Shown one piece after another: positions 19,101-27,573 of a stretch of 27,573 bases of DNA. Position numbers and translations under genes: made by a program. The stretch's first letter is position 1. Each line of letters opens with the position of its first letter. The notes beneath the pieces are model-generated. The model had not been told where the DNA came from and did not search any database. It saw only the letters and a program-made list of their open reading frames with translations. This stretch comes from Pelargonium cotyledonis (Eukaryota; Streptophyta; Magnoliopsida; Geraniales; Geraniaceae): contig JAYMTA010000511.1 of assembly GCA_036897625.1 (NCBI GenBank), positions 1 through 27,573 of the forward strand, given 5' to 3'.

Positions 19101-20687
19101 TTGTAAGAAACTATTCGTTTCAAGAATATATTGGATCTATTATACAAAAAGGATTGAGAGATTGAAGAGGGTATTAGAAACAGAACCAGAGTGGGGTGGC
19201 TGATGTAGGGTAGTACTTCCGATTTTTTTCTTCTCTGGTGATAAAAGGATCTCTAAAGTTGAAGGGTAACTTTTTTGGTTATTTATGTTGCTGATGCTAA
19301 ATGTTGAGCTTCAAAGTAGATGCAAAGCAATAAGATAGAGTAGTGGAGATGAGAAGGCTTAGGTGGATATTTGTGGTAATACCATGAATGATAATAGTAG
19401 GAACGAAACTTTCCAGATAAGAGTCGCGTAGCTTCAATTGAAGATAAGATGAGGGGAAATTGTCTTTAAGGTGGGTTGGACATGTGCAACATAGGGAGGT
19501 TAGTGACCCCTCAGGAACAGTGAGAATCAAAAGGGGTAGGGATAGACTTAAGTTAACTTGGAAAGTAGATAGCTCTAATACGATGGAGTGGAGGAAGAGA
19601 ATACGAGAAGATAGCAAGGGTTTTACTAAAGGATTCATATAGCCAACCACGGCTATTTTTGGGAATTGGCTTGGTTTATTGTTTGAATGAGATTATTTCT
19701 AGCTTATCAAAACATGAGATTATTTCTGAACAAATTTGCACTTACTATTCACCGCTAACCTTATGATGATGCTGTTCTATGTTCTGCAGCCAGATTAGCA
19801 TCTCTGATGTCAACATCAAGACGCTGAAGTTTCTTGTTGCTGTTATTCGCGGCTACAAAAATTCTTCTGATCAACCGACAAAAGATAATTGCCGTAAACT
19901 TTTGAGTGAAACTTTGGGCATTATCTCAAATATAAAGAATTTATATGAATCTGATGAAATGGAAGAAGTTATCTTGGAGCTTCAAAACCTGTTTATCACA
20001 GGATCATCGGCTTCAGATTCTCAATTGTATCAATGCAAAGCAAATCTGGCTGTATTCTTGGCAGGGCTTGCTCACATGGAAATGGCCGAAACTGATGAAT
20101 GTCCAAAGAGCTTTGCTGTGTGGGAGTTGTATCATATGCTACTAAGGGAGCGACACTGGGCATTTGTTCATTTGGCAATTGCAGCATTTGGGTACTTCGC
20201 TGCCCGTACTAATTGCGATCAGCTATGGAGATTTGTGCCGCAAAATGCAGCACTTTCATATGACTTAGTGTTGGGAAATGTGGAGAATGTGGATAGGTTT
20301 ATGTCCGAGTTGAAGGTTTTTCTTGAGAAGGAAATGGCTCTTGTTACAATGTCACAAAGCTGTGAGCAGCTTGGGTTGCTTGTGAAGGAAGGTCTGGCGC
20401 TGAAAGAAAATGTTAAAAGGATTTCAAATAGCGTTACAGAGCCAGTTGGAGGAGATAGCATGGAGATTGATGGTGAAAACCGGTCCAGCAAGAGAAGGAA
20501 ACTTCCCGACGGAATTAGCAAGGGAATGGAATTGCTGCAAAGTGGTTTGAAGGTTGTTGGTGACGGACTTTCTCAATGGCAGCAAAATCAAATGGATTCC
20601 ACTGAGTTTCGTAAAAAATTCTTGACTCACTTTTCGGACCTTGAAGATGTGATTGCTCAATTGGTGGGGCTAGCTGGTAATACTTAA
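13120..20687 (+). CDS. FLIP: FLIP-like protein (FIGL1 partner; FIRRM/C1orf112, DUF4487 family)
   Basis: Seven exons: 13120-13182, 13516-13608, about 14732-14870, 15009-15098, 15921-16070, 17070-18655 and 19790-20687, giving about 1,005 residues. ATG 13120 starts MEPTNSSNELQSIVEAIR. The protein is largely helical. It carries a WCF motif in MELWCFKVRH (Trp at about 565), which I recall as conserved in DUF4487, and a basic KRRK near 940 that could be a nuclear signal. Known role: with the AAA ATPase FIGL1, FLIP limits RAD51/DMC1 strand invasion and crossovers. Introns 1 and 3-6 are GT-AG in consistent phase. Intron 2 looks U12-type, and joining exons 2 and 3 leaves one base too many, so the exon 3 start is unresolved. 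Family assignment rests on memory of motifs and layout, not a search. Confidence 0.75.
13609..14731 (+). other. Predicted U12-type intron (intron 2 of FLIP)
   Basis: The donor GTATCCTTC at 13609 matches the U12 consensus RTATCCTTT at eight of nine positions and is unlike U2 donors. A branch-site-like TACCTTAAT lies at 14717-14725, close to TTCCTTAAY. The nearest AG is 14730-14731, only about 7 bases past the branch A. An AC at 14736-14737 has the more usual spacing. Both choices put exon 3 in the same phase, one base out from exon 2. Confidence 0.6.
15212..15696. mobile_element. hAT-like MITE in FLIP intron 4
   Basis: The ends are inverted copies of ATGTTGCACCAATA (15214-15227 and 15681-15694), with subterminal ATACG repeats on both sides. 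It is flanked by a perfect 8-bp duplication TTCCTGAG (15204-15211 and 15697-15704), the target length of the hAT superfamily. At 485 bases with no transposase it is non-autonomous. It lies between exons 4 and 5 and leaves both splice sites intact. Confidence 0.85.
16071..17069 (+). other. Intron 5 of FLIP
   Basis: 999 bases, GT at 16071 and AG at 17068-17069, phase 0. AT-rich; no insertion or RNA gene recognised. Confidence 0.8.
19243..19640 (+). mobile_element. Degenerate LINE reverse-transcriptase tail in FLIP intron 6
   Basis: With several stops and frame changes, the plus strand reads as the typical C-terminal end of plant LINE polyproteins: SLKLKGNF, then EMRRLRW (about 19347), then LRWVGHVQHREV (about 19467), then a basic stretch and EWRKRIRED (about 19587). 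No intact domain remains. It sits in the 1,134-base intron 18656-19789. No target duplication was identified. Confidence 0.7.
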
Positions 20688-20918
20688 GTCGTGTTTTACG
20701 ACGAAGGAGGTGGATTCAGATTGTGTAGTGATTACACTAAACACGAATGGTACGCATGCAGGTATAATCAGTGTTGTTTCTTCTCTGGTTCATTACTGGA
20801 AAATGTGTGTTCATGTAGTTTGTTGAGTTTTTGTGTGGTGAAGTTTGTTACTAGTTTCATATGGATGGACAAGGAAGAAAAGTTAAAGCTGGTGAGTGCC
20901 ACTAAGCATTATTTCTAA
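20688..20918 (+). other. 3' UTR and flank of FLIP
   Basis: T-rich sequence following the TAA at 20685-20687. No definite polyadenylation signal could be fixed. Confidence 0.4.
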
Positions 20919-21720
20919 GACTGAAGGCTTCGATCGGGCTTGGTGTTCATTTCCAAGCCCGCAGCCACGAATGCCCGAAAGCTTATCCGAAGTCTTGAAT
21001 CCCCATCATCAAATTCTCGGGTTCTCGCGGAACCCTGAAAGCCCAAAAGCTCTCCTGAAATCCTGATGGCTCTCTCGAACCCCGAATATTCCAAAATGCA
21101 CATTTTCGGTTCTTTGGACGTTGGTCTCCTTCGAACGTCCCACACCGCTCACCCTTGCGCAAGTTCATGCGAATAGTGTTGCGCTCAACTCCTATGCTGC
21201 GATCCTGAACTGATCCCCATGCTTAAGCCTTGGTCCCTAGATGACACCAAACATGCGCACGAGCTCCGATCGTGTCTCTAGTCTTTCAATGTCTTTCACT
21301 AACAACTTTTCCGGAATGTTTTTAACATTAGTTACTAAGATTCCTTAAAGTATTTGTCTCGCCAAGTTACCATCAAGGCTCTTCGATTAGTCGAGACACT
21401 AAGACAATACTGTCACCATTGGTACCTAAGACGCTACCCGAAGCGGTAAAAGCTTCTGGAGACTTAACAATTCCCGTGGCTCTCAAAAGTTGTGCAGGAA
21501 CTCTCACTCATCCTGTATCCGCCGCCAATGTGTTTGGACAATTGAAGCACCATATGTGAGTAGGCCTCGAAGCGGTCCCTCTCTAACTTCTTGTGATTTA
21601 GACAAGAACTCATTCTCACTCTTGAAGTGGTGTCACAAAAACACATACGGGGTTCTCGTCATTAGTGCCTTGTGTAGGTCAAAAGTCAAGACTTCGAGAC
21701 CAAAATAAAAGTGGATATAG
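20919..21720. repeat. GC-richer, repeat-like block, unclassified
   Basis: Composition changes sharply to GC-richer sequence full of TCGAA/CCCGAA words and then returns to AT-rich DNA. The open frames on both strands are short and unlike known proteins. It reads like a retrotransposon LTR or other non-coding repeat, but I found no paired LTR, primer-binding site or terminal repeat. Confidence 0.35.
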
Positions 21721-22131
21721 ACTTGGATTCAAATACATGTGAAAATATTGTGACACGTGGACAAGATGACAACCATTCCAATGTGTTATTATTTTTTATT
21801 GACAATTTCAATCAGACGCATCAAATGGGAAGACGATTCCCACATCCAATTGTTAATAGCATTCTAATAGATATAAACCACGATTGGTGAGCAGGAAGTA
21901 GAAAATATACGCTCGACTCACTGATGAACTTATTAATTTGGATTTCAAAAATCTCAATTTCACACTCTCACATGACCTATCTTACTCACTTAAACACATA
22001 AAAATAAATATTTTTATGGACTTTGTCACATTTTCTACGAAATGGGGCTACCAAACCACACCAAAGCGTAACACTTTTTTCTTAATGAAACCTTCATACA
22101 TTGTCAACTGAGTCACATACCAATTGACTAC
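21721..22131. other. Spacer and promoter region of the S-protein homolog
   Basis: AT-rich with no coding features. Presumed upstream region of the gene at 22327. Confidence 0.4.
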
Positions 22132-22139
22132 TATATAAA
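22132..22139 (+). promoter_or_regulatory. Candidate TATA box of the S-protein homolog
   Basis: TATATAAA, 188 bases upstream of the start codon. It would give a leader of about 160 bases, rather long for this family, so a closer start of transcription is possible. Confidence 0.45.
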
Positions 22140-22326
22140 TTGTTCAAGAAACCGTAGTTTGAAATTTTGAATAGCATTACAATAAATAAGACTTCATTTT
22201 GCTGACCATAAACTTCCCGACCGTTACTGCATTTCCGTTTCTTGTCCCACAAGTAACATCTCAAGTCATCAATAAAAGACCCAATATGAATCTCAAATTG
22301 CACCAACAACAAATTTAAAAAAGAAA

Positions 22327-22728
22327 ATGATGATAAAATGTTGGTACACTATAGCTGTAATGTTTTTGCTTGCGGTTTGCAGTGAAGCCAAGTTCCATGT
22401 CTTTGTCATAAACCACATTGGTGCAGAGGCTGATCACATAAACCTCACAGTTCACTGCCAATCCAGCGGCCAAGATCTCGGCCCTCACGTCCTCGAATTC
22501 GGAGGTGCTTTCGACTGGCAATTCGATGCGTCCAAGGACAAGAGCCTCTACAGCTGCGAGATGAGCTGGAAAAATGCGCGCGGACGTTTCAATGTGTTCG
22601 ATGTCAAGAGAGACTCGACGAGGTGTGGAAAAGACCATAATTGCTACTGGCGAATAGATCGGGATGGATTGTATTTGTATATTGCTGCAGTTGATGATTA
22701 TCAGCTGCAGTTTCGCTGGCCTCGCTAA
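22327..22728 (+). CDS. S-protein homolog (plant self-incompatibility S1 family)
   Basis: Single exon, 133 residues. A signal peptide (about 1-21, ending AVCSEA) is followed by a domain of about 112 residues typical of the S1 family. Seen are a beta-rich start (KFHVFVINHI), one N-glycosylation site (Asn39-Leu-Thr), the four family cysteines at 44, 77, 100 and 106, the DWQF segment around 63-66, the NCYWRIDRDGLY block, and a terminal FRWPR. The protein is predicted to be secreted. In poppy the founding member is a stigma self-incompatibility ligand; most of the many plant relatives have unknown roles, so no function is claimed. Two adjacent ATGs (22327 and 22330) could both start it. Confidence 0.9.
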   Translation: MMIKCWYTIAVMFLLAVCSEAKFHVFVINHIGAEADHINLTVHCQSSGQDLGPHVLEFGGAFDWQFDASKDKSLYSCEMSWKNARGRFNVFDVKRDSTRCGKDHNCYWRIDRDGLYLYIAAVDDYQLQFRWPR

Positions 22729-22810
22729 AATAAATCACTTTAATTACAATCTTAATAACCAATGTTTTATATATTCTAATAAAATGACGGACAATTAGTA
22801 GGACAAATGG

Positions 22811-23115
22811 TTGATTTCACTCGGTCTCTTAAGGTTTCAGTTTTAAGTCTCGGTGTTTGTACAGTTGCTGATAATACTGATCCCCTTGAGGTTTTTGCAC
22901 ATAAATGCTCAATTTCTCTACATTGTTACATAACATGTATAACATGTTGCAACAGTAAGACAAGTTATTGATTTCACTTGATCTCTTATACCAGTTTCAG
23001 TTTCGAGTCTCTGAGTTTGTACAGTTGCTGATAATACTGATCCCCTCAAGGTTTTTGCACATAAATGCTCAATTTCTCTACATTGTTCAAAACATGTTTA
23101 ACATGTTGCAACAGT
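22811..23115 (+). repeat. Two-copy tandem repeat, period 157
   Basis: Units start TTGATTTCAC at 22811 and again at 22968. Both contain TTTGTACAGTTGCTGATAAT and CTCAATTTCTCTACATTGTT and end near AACATGTTGCAACAGT. The copies differ by a few substitutions and small indels, so the duplication is moderately old. It lies 80 bases after the S-protein homolog stop. Confidence 0.85.
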
Positions 23116-24794
23116 TGGGTTGAGATGACATTTTATGGATGAATTCAAAATGTTTATAAATGTTGTGAGTGAAATATCACCACTTAGGTTTGGTTGGGTT
23201 TGGGTGCCTTCATGCTTATCTGCTACTGTTTTTCATCTGATTTTGCGTCCATTTCAATCAATTTGCATATCTTTTCAAGTTGATATGATCATGATAAATG
23301 AGATATCGTTATCGAGATAGATTTCATTACGTAAATTCATGTTTTTTTTGTTCGGAGCATGCCTCATTTATACGTTATAGTATATTTTCTTAAACGTGTT
23401 TCTGTTTTTCAGTACTATGTAATCGTTTACTATTTTAAATATATTAACTTTAAGAGCGGTTATAACATCAAACTCGTTGTCATGACAAAGATGTTCTAAT
23501 GTTGTGTATCTAGCAATTGAAATTAACTTATCACAACGATTGAATATCGAAATGGAGGCAAGCGTGAATGCTACTTTCAAGAAAAAGGTGACATCGGTTA
23601 CAAAAAGTATAAAAGATTGCAATAACAACAAACATGTATAGAAGAAATGAAGATGATGCCGCACCACCAATCACAAAACCAAACTTGCCTTTTCATTTCG
23701 TTTCTTACATTTTACTTCTTTTTTTTCGTTCCCAACACTTTACAAGTATGGCTATCCGATTCGGAACTACTATATGTCCAAGGTCCAATATTGAAAGAAT
23801 TTCATAGATTTTCCCAGACTTTGTCCGTGTCAACAAACAATTTGAAATGCCTCGAAGTTCTAGTTTGAAAAAAGTAAAAACATTACAAACACTTTTTTAT
23901 TTTCTTCTTTGTATTTGAATATTGGCATAAACGAATGATGCACAATTTTTAGTTAATCATCAATACACGAATGTTCTATTTGTTGAAAGCTTACTGAGAG
24001 ACTTACCCGTGAATTCTTTTTTATTGTTGTCAAACTGTGTTATTAAGTTGATAACTAACATAAAGCATTAAAATTGGTCTCAATTTTTTGTCGTTTAATT
24101 GTTGATTCATTGCAGCGGAATAAAGTAAGATAGAAAATATATGTTATAAAAAATTGCATTTTCAGCCTCCAACCTAATAAAACAATCATAAGGTGGGAGG
24201 GTAAAAATTTATAGCCTAAAAAATGATGCTCCACTTACCTTTTGAAAAAAGAATAATTCAATTCAAAACAACTTTAACATGCAACTCAATATATCAACTC
24301 AATTTCACACTAAAAAAATCACATAATGAGAAGTTGCAAATACCCATCCACCATGAGAATAGAAAAGGACAACTCCCACTAAAACTTTGAGCACTCTTTT
24401 GATTTTCTTATGGAAACAAAACAAATGATGTTTGGAAACTAGTAACTAACTAGACTATGCTTCACACCAAACAACAAAAGCACAAAAATTCCACTTCTAA
24501 CAGGCTGTCTTGTCTTTGTGCTAAACTTTAATTTGAAGCTCAAATATATTGTTCATAATTTCATGTGCCAACAAATAAAGAATAAAAAAAATAATAAATA
24601 TATGTAGCACTCATGTTGTTTATATTAAAATAAAATATTAAAAAATAAATAAATGAGACATCAGTTATAAGTTTGAGGTTTTAGTCTTGAGGTCACACGT
24701 TGAAATCCTAACGCCTTGTAATTTGTATGATTAAGTTCGTTATATCTGTTCTCTTTCATTGGATTTCTTCACTTATTCTTGAAACCCACTTGAG
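23116..24794. other. AT-rich spacer without recognised genes
   Basis: Short frames exist, for example 23647-23868, but they are low-complexity or lack any recognisable domain. No RNA genes or clear element termini were found. Confidence 0.4.
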
Positions 24795-24904
24795 CTCTCT
24801 TAACGAATCTCCTCCACAACTATTCTCATATCCTTCAAGCACACATGAATTCTCTTAACAGGTCTTCTATACAATTATTCTCTTATCCTTCAAACACATT
24901 TAGA
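24795..24904 (+). repeat. Degenerate tandem repeat, period about 55
   Basis: Two units share CTCTTAAC, TCT, ACAA, TATTCTC, ATCCTTCAA and CACA in order (TAAC at 24801 and 24856). Confidence 0.5.
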
Positions 24905-26260
24905 CTATCTATCATATCCATCTCGGTCTTTCTATATTACTCTATTTCTATCATTCAAGCCCAGTTAATATCGGACGGGCCGGAATGAGCTCCTATATAT
25001 CTAAGTCTTCGGTCCAACCATACAATAGATCCTATTTAAAAGAATAAATGAGAACTTCATTTACAAATTTGAGCTTAATTTCAGTTGAGTTGATTCTCTG
25101 ACAAATCTCTATGTCTATTAAAATGTGTTTATAATCGTTTATCGAACAAATTTACTTTTGTTTTTACATTGATATATAACTGTTTGTTCGTAGATAAACT
25201 TATTCATAATTCAATACTCTTCAAACAATAAACTGGTAAATTTTAAAATTCTACGACAATTTATCGTCAGAACAAATGATTTAAAGCGTTTGATCCTCTC
25301 GACATCTTAGATTATGGCATTAGCTCAATTTTTTTTTAAACATTTCATATCTAAAGATCTGTGGGTACCTTTTGGAAGTTGTTATGATTATCTTTGTGTG
25401 CTAAAAGTGGCACTGAAAGCCAAGGTAAGTGTGTATTTTAATAGTTGTGGAGAGTGGATGCATGAGTGGTGTGTATCTGTTTTTACAATCACAACTTGAC
25501 AATATGATATGATATAATATAATATTTTAGTGATCAATTAATCTTTTCACAACTTGGTTTTTGTTTAATGGATATTTCAGGATACTACATCATTATTGCT
25601 GCATGCTGCTAGATCTTGTGTTGTGCATATCTCTCATTCTCATCAAATATATTGTTCATTAATTACAATCATAATCATAATTATTTTTAATTCATTACTT
25701 GGTGGACAGCATTTTATACTTGGCTTTTTTTTTTTTTTGATAATATATACTTGGTTAATTAATTAGCTAATCTAATTATTCCTATAGCTAGGCATGTGAG
25801 CAATGCTTTACTTAATCCCATTAAGGCTTCACAAATCACAAGTCCAACAAATTAATTTTGGTTACAAAACTTTATCTATTTTATGATAAATTATGTCATA
25901 TGGTTGAGATTGGCTAGCTAGCAAAATTGATTTGGTTACTAATTATATATGAACATTTACTGTAATTGAGTGATGTGCAATTATCTTACAAATAACACAT
26001 AAAAATATTAGCAAATCACCATTTGCTATTAATAAAAAAGAGCTAGAATGGTAACACACTCAATTAATTGTTTATGATGCTGGTTGATGTCTGTACTTCC
26101 TCTGCATGAAGAATAAATGTATGTTGTAAAACATGATATTCCATGAATACATTTAGTATAACATATGGTTAAAAATATCCACAACTACTAATAAGAACAT
26201 ACAAAAGTAAGATTGTTTTATATTAAAACTTATATTTTCCTCCACGAGTTGTTATGTTAT
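24905..26260. other. AT-rich spacer without recognised genes
   Basis: No coding sequence is supported. A 14-base T run at 25724-25738 lies between two copies of TATACTTGG (25715-25723 and 25746-25754), possibly the scar of a heavily truncated retroposon. Confidence 0.4.
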
Positions 26261-26880
26261 GGTGACATATATATGTGTCACATAAGTCGCGGAGTGCGCA
26301 TACATAACTAGTTATTCGTGTCCGAAAGTTGGATTAGGAGGCGTATGAGTCTCATATGTGTTAGAGACGTTTCAAAGTAGATCCGGGGACGAGCATATAC
26401 ATCATATGATCAGAGGAATTTGCAATGTGTTAGAGAGGTTCCAAAGAAGTACAAACAAAAAAGAAGATTCATGAGAAAGTTTAAGAGATGTTGAAGGGGT
26501 TCTGAAAGGCCCATGAGGCATCTTGAGAGTCTACAAGAAGGTGATAGACCCCTTAATTTGTGCATAGTCACAGCCTAGAAGAGGGTCATTGCGACAATGG
26601 CCTCCATATGACATAACTTGAAGGTTTTTAAGGAGAGCTGGACGGATGATACTACATGTGTATCTGCATTGATCACCCTCGAAGAGATAGAGTAGGTTCG
26701 ACACAAAAATATCATGGATGTGTCTGAAAAGATCATTACAGCCTCAAAATAGGTTCATAGACTATTTGCGGACTTGTAGTTGAAGTTACTGCCCAATAAA
26801 TTGTATGAGAAATGTGAGGTCAGGAAGAGAGTTCCTTGAAAAATGTCATAGTTGAATCACTAGGACGATTCTGTTTAACA
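26261..26880. repeat. Repeat-like block, unclassified
   Basis: Composition is more balanced than the flanks, with many stops in all frames. It reads like decayed retrotransposon DNA but no diagnostic motif was found. Confidence 0.25.
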
Positions 26881-27355
26881 TGTTGTCTCCCCTATTCTAA
26901 TACTAACATACCAACCATTAATTCACTTGACAGAATTTTTTGACCTAGTAACGTTACGAAAAAGTTCGCGATCTATATATGACAGAATTTTTTGTCGCAA
27001 ATTTAATGGATTTCAATATAACAATATATAATTTATAATATAACTGTAACATAATATTTATTTTGTTGTTTGGGTTGTCAGTTGTAACAAAAATTTTTGC
27101 AGTTTGCAACTTTTTTTAGTACAAGTTGTTTCTCACCCCGATAAAATCGAAAGAGTTTTATTTCGCTATCCCAACCCACTTCATAGCACTAAATCCAAAT
27201 ATATCTTTTCTGGGGCCAATAAATCCAATTACATAAATTATCAAAAAAAAATCCAATTACATAAGCTAAAGCCCATTACTATAACCAAAACAAAAACAAA
27301 CAAAAAAATCAAATTTTTTTATTAACAACATGCTAATATATACAGTATTGTGATC
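26881..27355. other. AT-rich spacer upstream of the right-edge gene
   Basis: Contains a 15-base exact direct repeat TGACAGAATTTTTTG at 26928-26942 and 26980-26994 and several A runs. No gene was recognised. Confidence 0.4.
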
Positions 27356-27363
27356 TATAAATA
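27356..27363 (+). promoter_or_regulatory. Candidate TATA box for the right-edge gene
   Basis: TATAAATA, 97 bases upstream of the ATG at 27453, normal spacing for a plant gene with a leader of about 60 bases. Confidence 0.55.
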
Positions 27364-27452
27364 TAGGACCAACCATATGTACATGAAAACATGTCCATAA
27401 ATTTGCTCTGCAACATCTTCATCACCACCTTTGCTTCACATTTTACATTTAT

Positions 27453-27573
27453 ATGAAGATGAAGAGTGTGAAGAGTGTTTTGGTGATATCAGGACTTGCA
27501 TTGTTCATCGTTGTGTTGTCGGCGTTGGAGCCACGTCACTTCTACGGGACGGAGTACGACGTCCGGGTGATCA
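27453..27573 (+). CDS. N-terminus of a secreted or membrane-anchored protein (partial, cut by window edge)
   Basis: ATG 27453 opens a frame that stays open to the window end, 40 codons. A basic start (MKMKSVKS) and a hydrophobic core (VLVISGLALFIVVLSAL) form a signal peptide or signal anchor, followed by EPRHFYGTEYDVRVI. The coding part is clearly GC-richer than the AT-rich spacer, and a TATA box lies at proper distance, which supports a real gene. I do not recognise the family from this fragment. Confidence 0.6.
   Translation, partial: MKMKSVKSVLVISGLALFIVVLSALEPRHFYGTEYDVRVI

Noticed and set aside
19779..20687. Independent 302-residue gene
   Set aside because: The ATG lies upstream of the acceptor at 19788-19789; the segment is the last exon of FLIP.
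20915..21168. Minus-strand frames of 61-76 codons
   Set aside because: Arise from the GC-richer repeat block; Arg/Gly-rich with no recognisable motif.
23647..23868. 73-codon frame with a hydrophobic Phe run
   Set aside because: Low-complexity T-rich sequence, no domain and no promoter elements.

Overview
The window is nuclear DNA from a flowering plant, probably a eudicot. Evidence is spliced genes with GT-AG introns, AT-rich introns and spacers, plant-only families (LRR-RLK subfamily XI, S-protein homolog, glycine-rich cell-wall protein), and a dense load of small plant transposons (Mutator-like and hAT MITEs, tRNA-derived SINEs, a LINE tail). I cannot name the species. Nothing prokaryotic, organellar or viral was seen.

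Layout. 1-240: GC-rich stretch that may be the 5' end of a minus-strand gene leaving the left edge. 458-1774: Mutator-like element with long inverted arms and a 9-bp target duplication. About 2960-3146: minus-strand SINE. 3819-7323: two-exon receptor kinase of the RGF/GLV peptide-receptor (RGI1/RGI2) type. 7324-10500: spacer with a SINE fragment, a 348-bp Mutator-like MITE and a short retroposon. 10532-11348: CT microsatellite, TATA box and a glycine-rich secreted protein whose frame breaks in a G-homopolymer stretch. 11846-12023: SINE with a perfect 13-bp target duplication, followed by decayed MITE arms. 13037-20687: E2F-like site and a seven-exon gene best read as FLIP, the plant relative of FIRRM/C1orf112. 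It has a likely U12-type intron 2, a hAT MITE in intron 4 and a LINE remnant in intron 6. 20920-21720: GC-richer repeat-like DNA. 22327-22728: single-exon S-protein homolog. 22811-23115: two-copy tandem repeat. 23116-27350: AT-rich spacer. 27453-27573: start of a secretory-type gene cut by the right edge.

The genes do not form a pathway: one is a plasma-membrane peptide receptor, one a nuclear recombination regulator, and two encode small secreted proteins. The points most worth checking are the predicted U12 intron with an unresolved one-base phase problem in FLIP, the cleanly delimited transposons, and the G-run frameshift in the glycine-rich gene. I found no convincing undescribed system.
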